Assembly (NCBI GenBank): GCA_022494885.1 | Contig: JAGVSM010001150.1 | Coordinates: forward strand, 215,149 to 279,148 | Source of the DNA: Micrasema longulum | Taxonomy: Eukaryota > Arthropoda > Insecta > Trichoptera > Brachycentridae | Direction: 5' to 3' | Length of the DNA stretch: 64,000 nucleotides | Shown: positions 9,022 through 18,158 of the stretch, in pieces | Position numbering within the stretch: position 1 is the stretch's first letter | Layout of the letters: every line of letters begins with the position of its first letter | Position numbers and translations under genes: made by a program | The notes under the pieces: model-generated | What the model was told of the DNA's origin: nothing | What the model saw: the letters and a program-made list of their open reading frames with translations, nothing else | The model's database searches: none

Positions 9022-9655
9022 CGTCATCATCATCATCATTCCATGTCCGCTCCCTAGATGGAGCATATGGTGTCCACGAAGATCCTCCAGCCGTCTCTGT
9101 CGGCTGCCGGCTCCCGTGCGTCCTCCAAGTCAGGTTCGCGTCCCGTAGTTCTGACAAGAACTGCCGACGAGCAGTCGGCAGTGGACGTCCAGGACGTCGA
9201 GAACCCGATGCCTCGTAAAGTAGGCAAGCTGGTTGAGGCTCTCAGGAGGCATCCGCGGTATATGGCCAAGCCGACCGTATCGCCTCCGCTCGATGACAGT
9301 TGTCACCGGAGTTTGCTGCGTCCGTTCTCTTATTACTTCATTCCGCACAAAGTCAAACCACCGCACACCCAAGATTCTTCTGAGACACCTATTTTTAAAA
9401 CTCAATATTTTTCTTTTTTGGGCCCTAGTGAGGTGCCACGACTCGCACAATAGGTGTTATAGGTGTATAGGCGGCATTTGGTTTTCACTGAGTAAATATT
9501 CGATCTCCAGACATCCTACATACTGTTGAATGTTGCGCCTGCTACTCGTAGCCGCACTCCCAATTATTTTTGAAAGCTGCCATTTTCCGTAATATATACT
9601 CCCAGGTATTTGAAAGGTGTGTGCGTACCGTGCCGTAAATGAAAGTCATCGCTTG
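9022..9655 (-). pseudogene. RTE-like LINE, RT thumb to 3' end (family 4)
   Basis: The minus strand reads, in broken frames, YLGVYITENGSFQK, then RLRVAGATFNSM, then CESWHLTRAQKRKILSFKNR, CLRRILGVRWFDFVRNEVI and GRLGHIPRMPPESL, then DLEDAREPAADRDGWRIFVD near the 3' end. The order (YLG..IT.NG, then a CESW/LRRILG/GH.xRMP/D..GWR series) is that of RTE-type non-LTR elements after the RT catalytic domain. The frame 9450-9130 is open for 106 codons; elsewhere stops intervene. The 3' end is a trinucleotide tail of ATG on the coding strand, seen as CATCATCATCATC at 9025-9040. Confidence 0.8.
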
Positions 9656-10528
9656 CTGAACATCTCGGTCAGAGTAAGCTGTTTGACTGTCATCATCCGT
9701 TTTCGGGCAGCCAAGTCGTTATTTTGTGGATCGCAGAATGTTGTACTGTGATGTAATCATTCCTACGAACAATGAAATATTGCAGTCAATGAAACAATAT
9801 TTCACGAACACACTGACTGAATCTAACCCAGGACCTCGGCTTGATTTCCTGATTCACGATTATAACCTAAGAGCAGCCATCGAATCAAAAACAGTCATTC
9901 ATGGTTCTCGTTCATTTTCTCACCAGAACTGTATTCTGACTCACAACTGGCAACTATACTGATGTGACTCACTGCGGCCGTTCTAACCTTAAAAAATACA
10001 CCCCCTTTTTTAAAGTTTGGTGAATAAAGTTCGTCCACGTCTGATACTGAAAAGAGTAAAAAATGACGTTATTGTAAAAATAAAATAATCGTTTTAAGGA
10101 ACTTGTGAATATTTCTTGATGTTTGAACTAATATTAAATACTATGCCTGCCATAAGTTTAATAGTGATTAAAAATGAAATAATTATAAGTAATATTACTC
10201 AGTTTAGTCCCAAACTATCGTAAATTGTACTGCGGTTCTGTAAATATCTGTAGTTATGCAGACGTGATGTTTCGTCGCTAATAATTATACGAATTTGACG
10301 TTTAAGCTTTAGCGTTATTAGCCAACCGAAGTATTAAAAATTAGTCTAAAATTCCCTACAAATTAGGAAGCAGACAGTCAAGTCCTTGCGGTCGAATTCT
10401 AACAAAAGAAAAATACGTATTATACGAGTATGACCTGTCCCCATTCATTTGATTTTTAAATGAAATTAATTCAAAGAAATGTACCTAAGTTCCGTGGCTT
10501 AAAACATCATACTGCTGTGTTGCTTACA
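9656..10528. other. Gene-free stretch with a degenerate tRNA-like T-arm
   Basis: A plus-strand frame of 78 codons (9726-9962) has no recognisable motif and no codon signal that I can judge. Its opposite strand around 9810-9840 reads GAGGTCCTGGGTTAGATTCAG, which resembles a decayed tRNA B-box arm of a SINE. The rest is AT-rich DNA with nothing identified. Confidence 0.35.
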
Positions 10529-10559
10529 TTAAAGTAGCGTTCACACTAGGATAATATCG

Positions 10560-11400
10560 TCGGCTCCATGTGGTGTCTACGAAGATCCTCCGGGCATCTC
10601 TGCCGGCTGCCAGCTCCTGTGTATCCACCCAAGTCAGATTCGCGTCCCGCAGTTCCGACATAAACGGCCGACGAACAGTCAGCACGATGAAAACACCCAC
10701 TTCTTTACCAAAAATGTTCATAAAGACTTGTGTCCTTCTTCAGTTTCTCATATTCACTATAATTTTTTTTAAATAAGTGAAAATTGAATATTTCATTGAA
10801 CTTAACAATCAAACCGCGAAAATAACAAAGTATTGAAACTTAAAAAGCTTTCATTGTACCCCTCAATCCAGTGTTGTCAATTTGTGATCAATCAAATACA
10901 CATGGTCAGCACAATCACCTTTTTCTAATTTCCCAGTATGACAGTGAAGGAATACAGTGTTAGTTCCAAATTGAGGCCGCGGCCGCACGCTCTAGATCCC
11001 GTCTCGGAGAGGAAAAAGAACGTAGTAATGCAAACAAATTAAACAACGACACAAAACCCAAATACATATAGGAAACATCAGAAGAATTCGCCCATCAAGA
11101 TGCACTTAAACAACAGCGAACAGTCAGCAGTAGACGTCCAGGACGTCGAGAACCTGATGCCTTGTAAAGTAGGCAAGCGTGGTTAAGGCTCTCAGGAGGC
11201 ATCCGCAATGTATGGCCCAGCCAACCGAATCGCCTCCGCTTGATGACAGTTGTCATCGGACTTTGCTACGTCTGTTTTAGTCAAACCGCCGTACACCCAA
11301 GATTCTTCTAAGACATTCTCGAGACTCGGAATTTCGCAGGTTTTGACCCTAGCGAGGTGCCACGATTCGCACCCGTAGAGGAGAATAGGTGTTTTTAAAG
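10560..11400 (-). pseudogene. RTE-like LINE fragment (family 4), split by an insertion
   Basis: Second copy of the family at 9022-9655. The plus-strand text at 11129-11395 (GACGTCCAGGACGTCGAGAA, CGCCTCCGCTTGATGACAG, GGTGCCACGATTCGCACC) matches 9187-9450. The 3' part, with GTCTACGAAGATCCTCCGGG, lies at 10565-10684. Between them a 432-bp element (10685-11116) is inserted. The coding strand still reads LLYGCESWHLARV near 11370, but stops and frame changes abound. Confidence 0.8.
10685..11116 (-). mobile_element. Tail-less retroposon R, longer copy, 13-bp TSD
   Basis: The insert is bounded by an exact 13-bp direct repeat, CGAACAGTCAGCA, at 10672-10684 and 11117-11129. The uninterrupted relative at 9165-9190 shows that only one copy of that word was there originally. 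On the minus strand it starts CTGTTGTTTAAGTG and ends GTGGGTGTTTTCATCG. A related copy lies on the plus strand at 62587-62919 with the same 3' end but a later 5' start. No terminal inverted repeats, no poly(A) and no long frame. An unusual GC-rich core near 10978-11010 contains GCGGCCGC and TCTAGA. Confidence 0.75.
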
Positions 11401-11606
11401 GAATAACCCGCTAAGCCTCTACTTTGAGGCTTGTCAGCAGGTGGGATAGAGGGGATTTGGAAGCAGGTAATGAAAAATACAGCACAACACCCAGACCAAT
11501 TGAGAAAAAAATGTTTCTTAGATTTTTTTCTCGCAACTGGCGGGAATCGAACCCGCGACGCCAGTTTCACAGTTGGCCGTCTAACCAACTGCGCCACGGC
11601 GCCTGC
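11395..11606 (-). mobile_element. tRNA-derived SINE (SINE-C)
   Basis: On the minus strand a tRNA-like head begins near 11604 with GGCGCCGTGGCGCAGTTGG (A box TGGCGCAGTTGG) and has B box GGTTCGATTCC near 11545. The acceptor strand GGCGCCG has no complement at the other end (CCAGTTGCGAG), so it is not a functional tRNA. The body follows with GGTCTGGGTGTTG and a tail region rich in T before the LINE fossil at 11390. Length about 210 bp. Confidence 0.7.
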
Positions 11607-12300
11607 GTACTTTTGAATGTGGCGCCTGCTATTTCTAGCCTCAATCCCAGTTTTTAACTAAGTTTTAACTTGTTGAGAGATATTGTACTTTTGAAGTTAA
11701 AAGTTCATCCCAAATCAACAGCTACAGTAAACCAAATGTAAGAGACTGGACTGGCTTCAGGACTGTGGAGCAGATTTTCCGGACAGCACAGAACATGGAG
11801 ACTTTTGCCAGAGTGATCAACGTTGGGGATACCTGACAGAGCACTAAGAGAAGAAGAAGAATTCCTGAAGCGATATTGTCTTGTCCCAGCTCTCTGAAAA
11901 GTCGATTGCAAATGACAGGAAAATGGGACAGTTCAACAATTCGGTAGTAATTCACACACTATCGTCTTACAGTCCTGTTCGTAAGCGCAAAAGAAGACAG
12001 TGCGGCCGCTTGTAGATGCTGGCTGATGGTAGTAATCCATTGTCCTGCGGAGATAGCCTGCTAGTTGTTATCTAAGAAAATGTCTTGGTCCATTGTCCCG
12101 ACTTCCAAATTTCTTTTTACACGAGAAAAATAAGTCCGATGCTAAGACAGGACAATACTGTCCTGTCCTTGTAGGAACGCTACTTTAATACTTTTTTCGC
12201 GAACCAAAACACAATATAGTTTAATTATTTTAAAACCTTTTGCTATTTAATGTCTGTAATCTATTAATGCTGTTCAAACATAGGCAGAGTGGCGAAAGTC
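11607..12300. other. Unassigned, GC-richer than its surroundings
   Basis: 11700-11960 contains minus-strand frames of 68-77 codons without recognisable motifs. Inverted CTGTCCTGTCC-type words and a GCGGCCGC site occur at 11950-12170. It may be the internal part of the TTAA-flanked element. Nothing firmer. Confidence 0.3.
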
Positions 12301-12583
12301 ACGCGGGGCGTACAGCAATCTCTTGAATCTGCCAAGTGCAGGATTCGAGCCCAGTTTTCACAAACCAATTGCGAGAAATTTCCCCTTTTAAAATATTTTT
12401 GATTCTTGAATGATGTTCAATGTTGACAGAATGTTGAATGATACACAGTGTTGAAAAGCTACCACAAATCTGCCTGTCACGTATTTCAAACTCTGTAAAT
12501 TGATGCCAAGAATCACAGTTTTCATAATCATTTCTTCGCTGTTGGCTTTCATGATCAAAACCCCAAGATGGTACAACCAACAT
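12299..12583 (-). CDS. Unrecognised 94-codon ORF, probably not a gene
   Basis: A minus-strand frame starting MLVVPSWGFDHESQQRRNDY and ending IQEIAVRPA. The C-terminal codons overlap a tRNA-T-arm-like word, GGGCTCGAATCCTGC, near 12337-12351, suggesting the region is partly SINE-derived. No domain recognised. Confidence 0.15.
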   Translation of the reverse strand: MLVVPSWGFDHESQQRRNDYENCDSWHQFTEFEIRDRQICGSFSTLCIIQHSVNIEHHSRIKNILKGEISRNWFVKTGLESCTWQIQEIAVRPA

Positions 12584-12639
12584 TAGTAGAGAAGGTATTG
12601 ATATAACTTAGTAGGCATTTTATATATAACAGATGAACT

Positions 12640-13060
12640 CCAGAGGAAGCGCGGTCTAACTTTTTATCATACAAACGTATTTCCATATTTTCTCCCTGGA
12701 TTATGTGGCACTAGAGCAGTGATTTGTCAACACAATAGATATTTACCATTGGCGTGTCCCTATATTATTGTTTTTTTGATAAATTGTTTCAAATGGGAGC
12801 AAGAACCATCCAAAAACCCTTCAAAGCGCCCAGTTTTATCTGCGTCTTTTTTTTAAACGCAAAATTTGTCGACATAGAAACTGTCATTTTGATAGTCTTT
12901 CCAAAGAATATTTTAATCGGTTCAGCTTTGGAGTGTGGAAATCAGAAATACGAGACCTCGATGTTGTCCATTTTAGTTAGGGAGTATATTAGTCTGACGC
13001 GACGTGCGGTTGTCATGTTCGCGCAGTATCGGGAAGGCATCTACGAGAAAGTGTCAGAAA
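12640..13060 (+). repeat. Second copy of the 6860-7310 repeat
   Basis: Aligned in order with 6860-7310 (see there). A 117-codon plus-strand frame (12754-13107) crosses it, but the other copy is not open in the same frame, so it is not treated as coding. Confidence 0.6.
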
Positions 13061-13129
13061 AACAATGTTTATCAAACTGCGCTGCCACCGCATACCTTAT
13101 TTTCTGAACTTACTGAAAATATAATTCAT

Positions 13130-13680
13130 CGTTTTGATTATTAGATTAGAAATCAAATTGGGCCATCACGAGGTTTTTATACGCTAATAATTTTAGTAAT
13201 TAGGTGAAATTTAGTTATGAAAAATACTGGGCGCCGGCTTACAGTTGCTTTTCTCAGGGTTCAGTTCCAAACCCGGAGACATATTTTTGCATATTTATAA
13301 TGTAAGTACTTAAGATAATTTTTTAAGACGTAATTATCACTATGTAAGCAAAAATAAATTAAAATTGTTAAATAATTTGTGAAGGGATCTATTGTAATAT
13401 TAAAACTGGCTTCTTCTATGTACTAATGACTATAGAATATTCTTAAAATTAATCTTAAAATACAACTATCTTTTTAAATCGACACCTTAATTATTTTATT
13501 ACAAATTCGACTAAAAACATAATACATTTTGTTCAAATTACCGTCGACTATCGTAACTTTGTCCGCTTGGTACGAATTTGACATTACGCTGTCAAATTCG
13601 TACCACTTGCACCAAAAAAGTTTAAAATTAAAAAATATTTTTTTTCCTAAAATTAAAAAAAAACGTATGTGTTATATTTT
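13130..13680. other. Gene-free stretch
   Basis: AT-rich. Around 13225-13285 a T-arm-like word (GGGTTCAGTTCCAAACCC) may be an eroded SINE head. At 13565-13605 the word TACGAATTTGACA is repeated as an inverted pair around GCTG. No gene seen. Confidence 0.35.
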
Positions 13681-13684
13681 GTCA

Positions 13685-13892
13685 ATCTATTTCGTCCGCA
13701 TCCAGCGGTGCATAGGGTACTACATAGCGTAAATTCATTTACACACTGATTCTTGGTTTTAGTCCGATTCAGGTCTGTTGTTTTTGTGCATTTAGATTTT
13801 GAAATAGCATCATCATTTTCCCATCCATATCTAGTGGTGCATAGGCCACCGCTCTAGTACTCCAATGCAGCGTGTCTTGGTCATTTAAAATA
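13685..13892 (-). mobile_element. Two SINE-A body fragments
   Basis: 13690-13735 (CCGCATCCAGCGGTGCATAG) and 13806-13890 (TAGTGGTGCATAGGCCAC, GCAGCGTGTCTTGGTC), both minus. The second keeps part of the CAT-rich tail. Neither has a tRNA head. Confidence 0.65.
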
Positions 13893-14146
13893 TAATTTAC
13901 TTACTAATTAGAAAGGAAAAGGGAAATATCCTCAGAGTAATAATGCGCCAAGATATAGAAAAGCCCTATCGCTGTGTTTCATAGAACAGAAGCGTTGTTG
14001 GTTAGTGACAACTTCACTCGGCTGGCGGCCGTTTTATTTTAATTGACAACAGACGCGTAACAACCCTAACGGACGCTTTTGTCGCTGTGCTTGGCTTTGT
14101 TTGTCAATAACTTAGATATTTACGTTAAAATAAATAAAAATCGACA

Positions 14147-14671
14147 ATGGTGAATTGCAGTATGTTTGGTTGCTGCAGTAGGAGCGTGAAAGGTGTTAAA
14201 GGAGTCAGTTTTTACAGATAACTAATTTTGAATATTTTCCTTTGGTTTACATTGATTTTTGTCATGTATTGTCACGACACGTGCATTATGTTGCTTAAAA
14301 ACTTTCTTTATAACAACATATTTACTTCAGACACTATTTTTTCTCAATTTAGATGACAAATTTGTAAATTAAAGTATGTTTACTGTTGATAATGACAGTG
14401 ATTACGGGCAATATGTCGGAGCCGCACTGGGCATCCATATAATGTCCTAAAACCAGAGACGCCTTTTATAAACATTTTTAAAAAAATCTGTAATGATCAG
14501 AATGGTTGAAAATGAAAAGCAAAATAATGTTAATTTGAATTCAAGTCAAAAATATGTGTTAACATGTAGGTACTATTTTTTGGCATTCCTAAAGATGACA
14601 ATACGCGGCAACAATGGATTAAATTAATTCGATTTGGCAATTCTCGACCTGAGTTTTGCTGTGAACTGTAG
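14147..14671 (+). pseudogene. THAP zinc-finger gene fragment, broken
   Basis: An ATG at 14147 in a good context (CGACAATGG) opens 24 codons starting MVNCSMFGCCSRSVKG and reaching VSFYR before TAA at 14219. The start MVNC-x4-C with basic residues and VSFYR matches the N-terminus of THAP C2CH zinc fingers. A second segment at 14573-14668 encodes FFGIPKDDNTRQQWIKLI and then a stop at 14669. The (F)PKD...R..WI pattern is the middle of the same domain. A possible acceptor AG lies at 14569. The C-x2-H pair is not found, so the finger is incomplete. THAP domains occur in host factors and in P-element transposases. This looks like a dead fragment of one of these. Confidence 0.5.
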
Positions 14672-14699
14672 CTAGGTTAATACTAATTAGTCATATAAT

Positions 14700-14860
14700 A
14701 TGTTTCCTGCGTTTGGGCTCCTCTATAGCTTGGCCTGAGAATTGTTTACCCTGAGAATAGCTCCTGCAATGGTGGCCGAAACGTCGGAACAAATCCAACC
14801 CACACAGAATCACCCAGAAAAGAAATATTAGGGTATCTTATTTCATATATATTTTTCGCC
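14700..14860 (+). mobile_element. Penelope-like terminal fragment with degenerate hammerhead motif
   Basis: CTGAGAA (14751-14757) is followed by AGCTCCTGCAATGGTGGCC and GAAAC at 14778-14782, then GTCGGAACAAATCCAAC. Order and spacing match a hammerhead ribozyme core (CUGANGA, stem II, GAAA). The related copy at 54285-54400 (minus) has a better core, CTGAAGA. The shared flank AATC(A)CCCA(G)AAAAGAAA also occurs at 17675-17705. Family: terminal repeat of a Penelope-like retroelement, by inference. Confidence 0.5.
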
Positions 14861-14944
14861 TCCACTCGTCTGCGAGTTATCTTGGCTCTTAAAAACAAAA
14901 AAAAATAATCTTGTCATACGTGCCCTTTCGGTGATCTGCTTTTA

Positions 14945-15112
14945 ACATGACCAGACTTGAGATTTTGGTTTATCTGACCATACCACGTCTGTTTTGGTCG
15001 TCCTCGTCCTACGCTACCATTAATTCTCGCCATGTGTATCTGTTTTACCATTCTTTCTTCATCCATTCATTCTACGTGACCAAAACACAATACGATTAGT
15101 ATTTAACTCTAA
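14945..15112 (-). mobile_element. LINE family 3 fragment, diverged
   Basis: The minus strand reads GHVE, stop, MDEERMVKQI, then GSVGRGRPKQTWYGQI and LKSGHVKSRS, matching the middle of the family 3 unit (6178-6720). About 50 codons, one stop, no tail. Confidence 0.65.
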
Positions 15113-15244
15113 AGTTTTTTTACTCATGTTTTTTTGGTGCAATAGGACCTTACAGAGATATTTATTTAACAATGTTTTAAGTATGTATAAATTATTTAAA
15201 TCTAAAGTTGTTGCAACAAAAAGGAAAAAAAAATGTAAAGGGGT

Positions 15245-15560
15245 TATGGAAGTCTAGGCATATACGGGGACTTGTCTTGAATTTCAAATTATTTTCAGGC
15301 GTTGCCTAGTATGTGAAACGCTTCAGCCGTTTGAATCTCATCCACATAATAAAGGTTTCAACTCTTTCACTTCACAAGCGTCAACAGACGGAAGAGAGGG
15401 AAATGTGGATTTTGAAACATAGGCTGAATGGAGAATGTAACACAGTGTGTACAGTGGTTACTTAAGCCAGCCAATGACAGGCCGAAAGCCCTGTAAATGC
15501 CTAGACTTTCATATTACCCTCTCAAAAAGTTGACTTTCTCTGTTGTAACAAATTCAGATA
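15245..15560 (-). mobile_element. Palindromic family P, minus-orientation arm
   Basis: Contains the complements of the arm words: TTCAGGCGTTGCCTAGTATG, AAAGGTTTCAACTCTTTCAC, AACACAGTGTGTACAGTGG, CAGCCAATGACAGG, CCCTGTAAATGCCTAGACTT, and TCTCTGTTGTAACAAATT. More diverged than the 43-kb copy. Confidence 0.75.
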
Positions 15561-16045
15561 TTTATTTATGTATTTTTACACGCCGACTAGTCAAATAATT
15601 AAATAATGTATAAAACAAATTGTAAAGATCACTGTTTTTTTGTCTAATGTAATTATTATTTTTATGTTGATATTTTTAATTATTTATTAAAAACAAAACA
15701 TTTAAAAATTAATTCGAAGCGTATCGTATCAAAACCTGACATGACTTTTTGTGTTAAAAAAAAAAAATAGTTATGTTGTATACATACCTTAAAAATTATT
15801 AAAGTGTATTTTAAGTATGAATTTATGAAACAATTATGTCAACAATATGTCCGCCTCAACCTCGAGGTAAATCATGCATTTCCTGTACGTAAACAACAGA
15901 ATAATCAAAACATCCAAAATACTGGTTACCTAGCACGGATGTCAAATTGCTGACAGCAAGGGAAATAGAAGATGACCTCAATTCCCCGCTCGGAAGAAGA
16001 GATAACAATAAGGTCTCACTAAAATATGATTTTGTAGACGTTTTA
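15560..16045. other. Gene-free stretch
   Basis: AT-rich. Nothing recognised apart from a moderately GC block at 15840-15990 without open frame. Confidence 0.35.
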
Positions 16046-16050
16046 CATTT

Positions 16051-16304
16051 TCGGCCTCGCGGTGTAATAGTCAGCGCGTTTGCCTATCGTGCAAGAGGTC
16101 TATAGTGTCTGGCTCCCGAATAATGGCTGGCAATGAACATTTATTTGGTGCTGCGAATAACATTTCATAGTCCCTGGACCGGCACCTGAAGCGTACGACT
16201 GATCATCTTACCTTCACGCAACAAAAATGATCGAGATGCGCTGCGGTTGGTGTACCGATCCAGTACCCTATGCTCCATTAGGTGTGGAAAACAAATAATG
16301 AATG
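16051..16304 (+). mobile_element. SINE-A, near full length
   Basis: tRNA-Gly-like head GGCCTCGCGGTGTAATAG at 16052, the anticodon-arm region GTTTGCCTATCGTGCAAGAGG, then the body with CCGGCACCTGAAGCG, ACTGATCATCTTACCTTCAC, GCTGCGGTTGGTGTACC and CTATGCTCCATTAGGTG, ending in an ATG-containing tail (ATAATGAATG). The B box is decayed (GTGTCTGGCTCCCG), so it is probably not transcribed. Confidence 0.75.
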
Positions 16305-16339
16305 CAATAATTATTTATTGTGTATGCAGAAAATTGAAA

Positions 16340-16500
16340 GAATTCTTTATTTAATTTGGTAATGTATCCAAAATAAAATAAGTTTATTGGATTATAATTC
16401 TACTTAATTTTTTTAATATAATATACAAAGGGTATATTGTGACGCGTTTCGTCTTGTTAAGACATTATCAAACAAACTCGAAAGTTTAAGATAAGATTAC
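16340..16500 (-). mobile_element. Penelope-like terminal fragment with hammerhead-like motif
   Basis: On the minus strand, from 16474 down to 16441: TTGATAA, then the hairpin TGTCTTAACAAGAC, then GAAAC and GCGTC. TGTCTT and AAGAC(G) pair as a stem II with a short AAC loop. The core strand TTGATAA differs from CUGAUGA at two bases. The flanking TATAC/GTATA-type words suggest a terminal repeat edge. No reverse transcriptase nearby. Confidence 0.45.
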
Positions 16501-16561
16501 CAATAAATTATTCTCCCTAGAGAATTGAACCTAGTCATGTCTATAAACATTTGGACATGCT

Positions 16562-16605
16562 GAAAATCATCATCGTTCCCTTTCCGCATCTAATGGTGCA
16601 CTTTT
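16562..16605 (-). mobile_element. SINE-A 3'-end fragment
   Basis: ATCATCATCGTTCCCTTTCC, then GCATCTAATGGTGCAC: the tail and last ~30 bp of SINE-A on the minus strand. Confidence 0.6.
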
Positions 16606-17060
16606 ATTGATTATTTTTTAAATTTATTACATTATCTGTTTTTGTTACGATACACTTCAAACATTAAAAATACCCATGTTTTTTTCTGGAACCAACAGGA
16701 ATATATATTATAAAATGTGCAATATTTTAATTTTGTATGAAAACCATACGTAATATTAATTTTTCCATAGTTTTAAGAACAGCATGCTTGAGTCCCTGTT
16801 AAATTTGTTGACGCTTTTTGATTATTTGTTTTATTGATTATTTTTAAACCTGGTTCCTTGTTGTATTAATGTTTTAGTTATCTAATGTTTGTAATCTTTA
16901 AAAGATAAATTTTCATACGCTGGTTTGGATAATAATAGCTGAAATGCAAAGAAAATTAACAGCTCTTTTAGTATTGATGAGGAAATTCAGTGTTTTTTTT
17001 AAATTTGTTGATAGACTTAGCCGAACTAAAAATAATGTTTTTGTAAATAATATTTTTTTA
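16605..17060. other. Gene-free stretch
   Basis: AT-rich DNA with homopolymer T runs. Nothing recognised. Confidence 0.4.
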
Positions 17061-17066
17061 TTTACA

Positions 17067-17647
17067 CCAATATTTTGAGTTTGTCCAAATTTTTGTAGAC
17101 AAGGACTGGATTCAAATCCCTGGGGAGCTGTTTATATTAACATATTACAACAGAGATGAAGAACATTTAAGAAAGGTAATATAGAAGTCCAGGCATCTAC
17201 AGGGCTTATGACCTGTCAATGGCTGGTTTAAGTGGCCGCTTTACACACTGTGTATCATTCACCATTCTGACAATATTTGAACTTATCTATATTCCTTCAA
17301 TTCTTTCATCTGTTGATGTTTGTGAAGTTAAAGAGCTGAAACCTTTATTTATGCGGGTGAGATTAATCTAATTGAATTATTTCACCTACATACTAGGCAA
17401 CGCCTGAAAATATTATTTTTTCAATTTCTATACTTCTTCGTGGACCAGGTACTCTTTAACTTCACAAACATCAACAGATGAAAGAATTGAAGGAATATGG
17501 ATGTTCAAATATAGGCAGAATGGTGAATGTTACACAGTGTGTAAAGTGGCCACTTAAACCAGCCATTGACAGGTCATAAGCCCTGTAGATGCGTAGACTT
17601 CTATATTACCTTTTCTTAAATGTTCTTCATCTCTGATGTGATATGTT
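17067..17647. mobile_element. Palindromic family P, two-armed copy with ~14-bp TSD
   Basis: Left arm 17067-17400 runs from CAATATTTTGAGTTTGTCC through ATTACAACAGAGATGAAG and ACACACTGTGTATCATTCAC to ACTAGGCAACGCCTGAAAAT. Right arm 17450-17647 is the inverted complement, from CTTTAACTTCACAAACATC to CATCTCTGATGTGATATGTT. The left arm carries an outer ~75-bp block (CAATATTTTGAG to AGCTGTTTATAT) that the right arm lacks. The flanks repeat TATTTTTTTATTTA (left 17051-17064, right with one extra T at 17647-17662). Confidence 0.85.
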
Positions 17648-17659
17648 ATTTTTTTTATT

Positions 17660-18158
17660 TATTTGAAATGTCGGAACACACACGGTATCACCCAAAAGAA
17701 ACATATTGTCGAAAAACATCACTACCTTGGAAATTTGTAGCCGGTAGCCTCAACGACATAACAACGCTATTATTTATTTGTTATTGGAACCTGTGACGTT
17801 GCAAAGCAGTTCATTTTTTTTTATTTTCTTAATACATTTACGAGAAACATAACCATACAACATACAAACGGTCTAATTTTTACCGCTTGTAAGAAAACAA
17901 TTTTTGTATTTAAATCCAGTATCACTGAATTTTCACATTAAGTTATGGCTGTAGTATTATAAATAGTAAGAATATTATTGCATTTTGTCATTTCGATATG
18001 CCGTTCAATCAAAATCGCGTCATCAAACCTTTCAGACCCGAATTAATTTATACCTGTGGATTTCAAAATATATTTTTATTTTGTGTGTACTTAAGGAATT
18101 ATTTGCATTTTTTTTTGTATTTTTAACGTTTTTTTATCTTTTATACTTTGGAAATAAG
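17660..18158. other. Gene-free stretch
   Basis: 17664-17705 repeats the Penelope-type flank words of 14800-14825 and 54295-54310. The remainder is AT-rich. A long frame running into the LINE from 17985 is not coding upstream of 18159. Confidence 0.4.

Larger units (their letters stand above)
10533..12184. mobile_element. Possible TTAA-flanked DNA element with ~20-bp TIRs
   Basis: TTAA at 10529-10532 is followed by AGTAGCGTTCACACTAGGA. The complement of the right side reads AGTAGCGTTCCTACAAGGA, ending at 12184, and TTAA follows at 12185-12188. Inverted ends plus a TTAA duplication is the piggyBac/Sola3-type signature, but the termini do not begin with the CCC usual in piggyBac. The interior holds an RTE-like fossil, a retroposon and a SINE, none of which encode a transposase, so it would be non-autonomous or a chance pairing. 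Confidence 0.4.

Noticed and set aside
9058..9453. 131-codon plus-strand ORF
   Set aside because: Shadow of the RTE-like frame on the opposite strand.
10975..11015. Vector or polylinker contamination (SacII, NotI, XbaI-like sites together)
   Set aside because: The same segment exists in the genomic retroposon copy at 62635-62660 without these exact sites, so it is part of a mobile element.
11531..11605. tRNA gene on the minus strand
   Set aside because: Good A and B boxes but no acceptor stem and an irregular anticodon loop; treated as SINE-C head.
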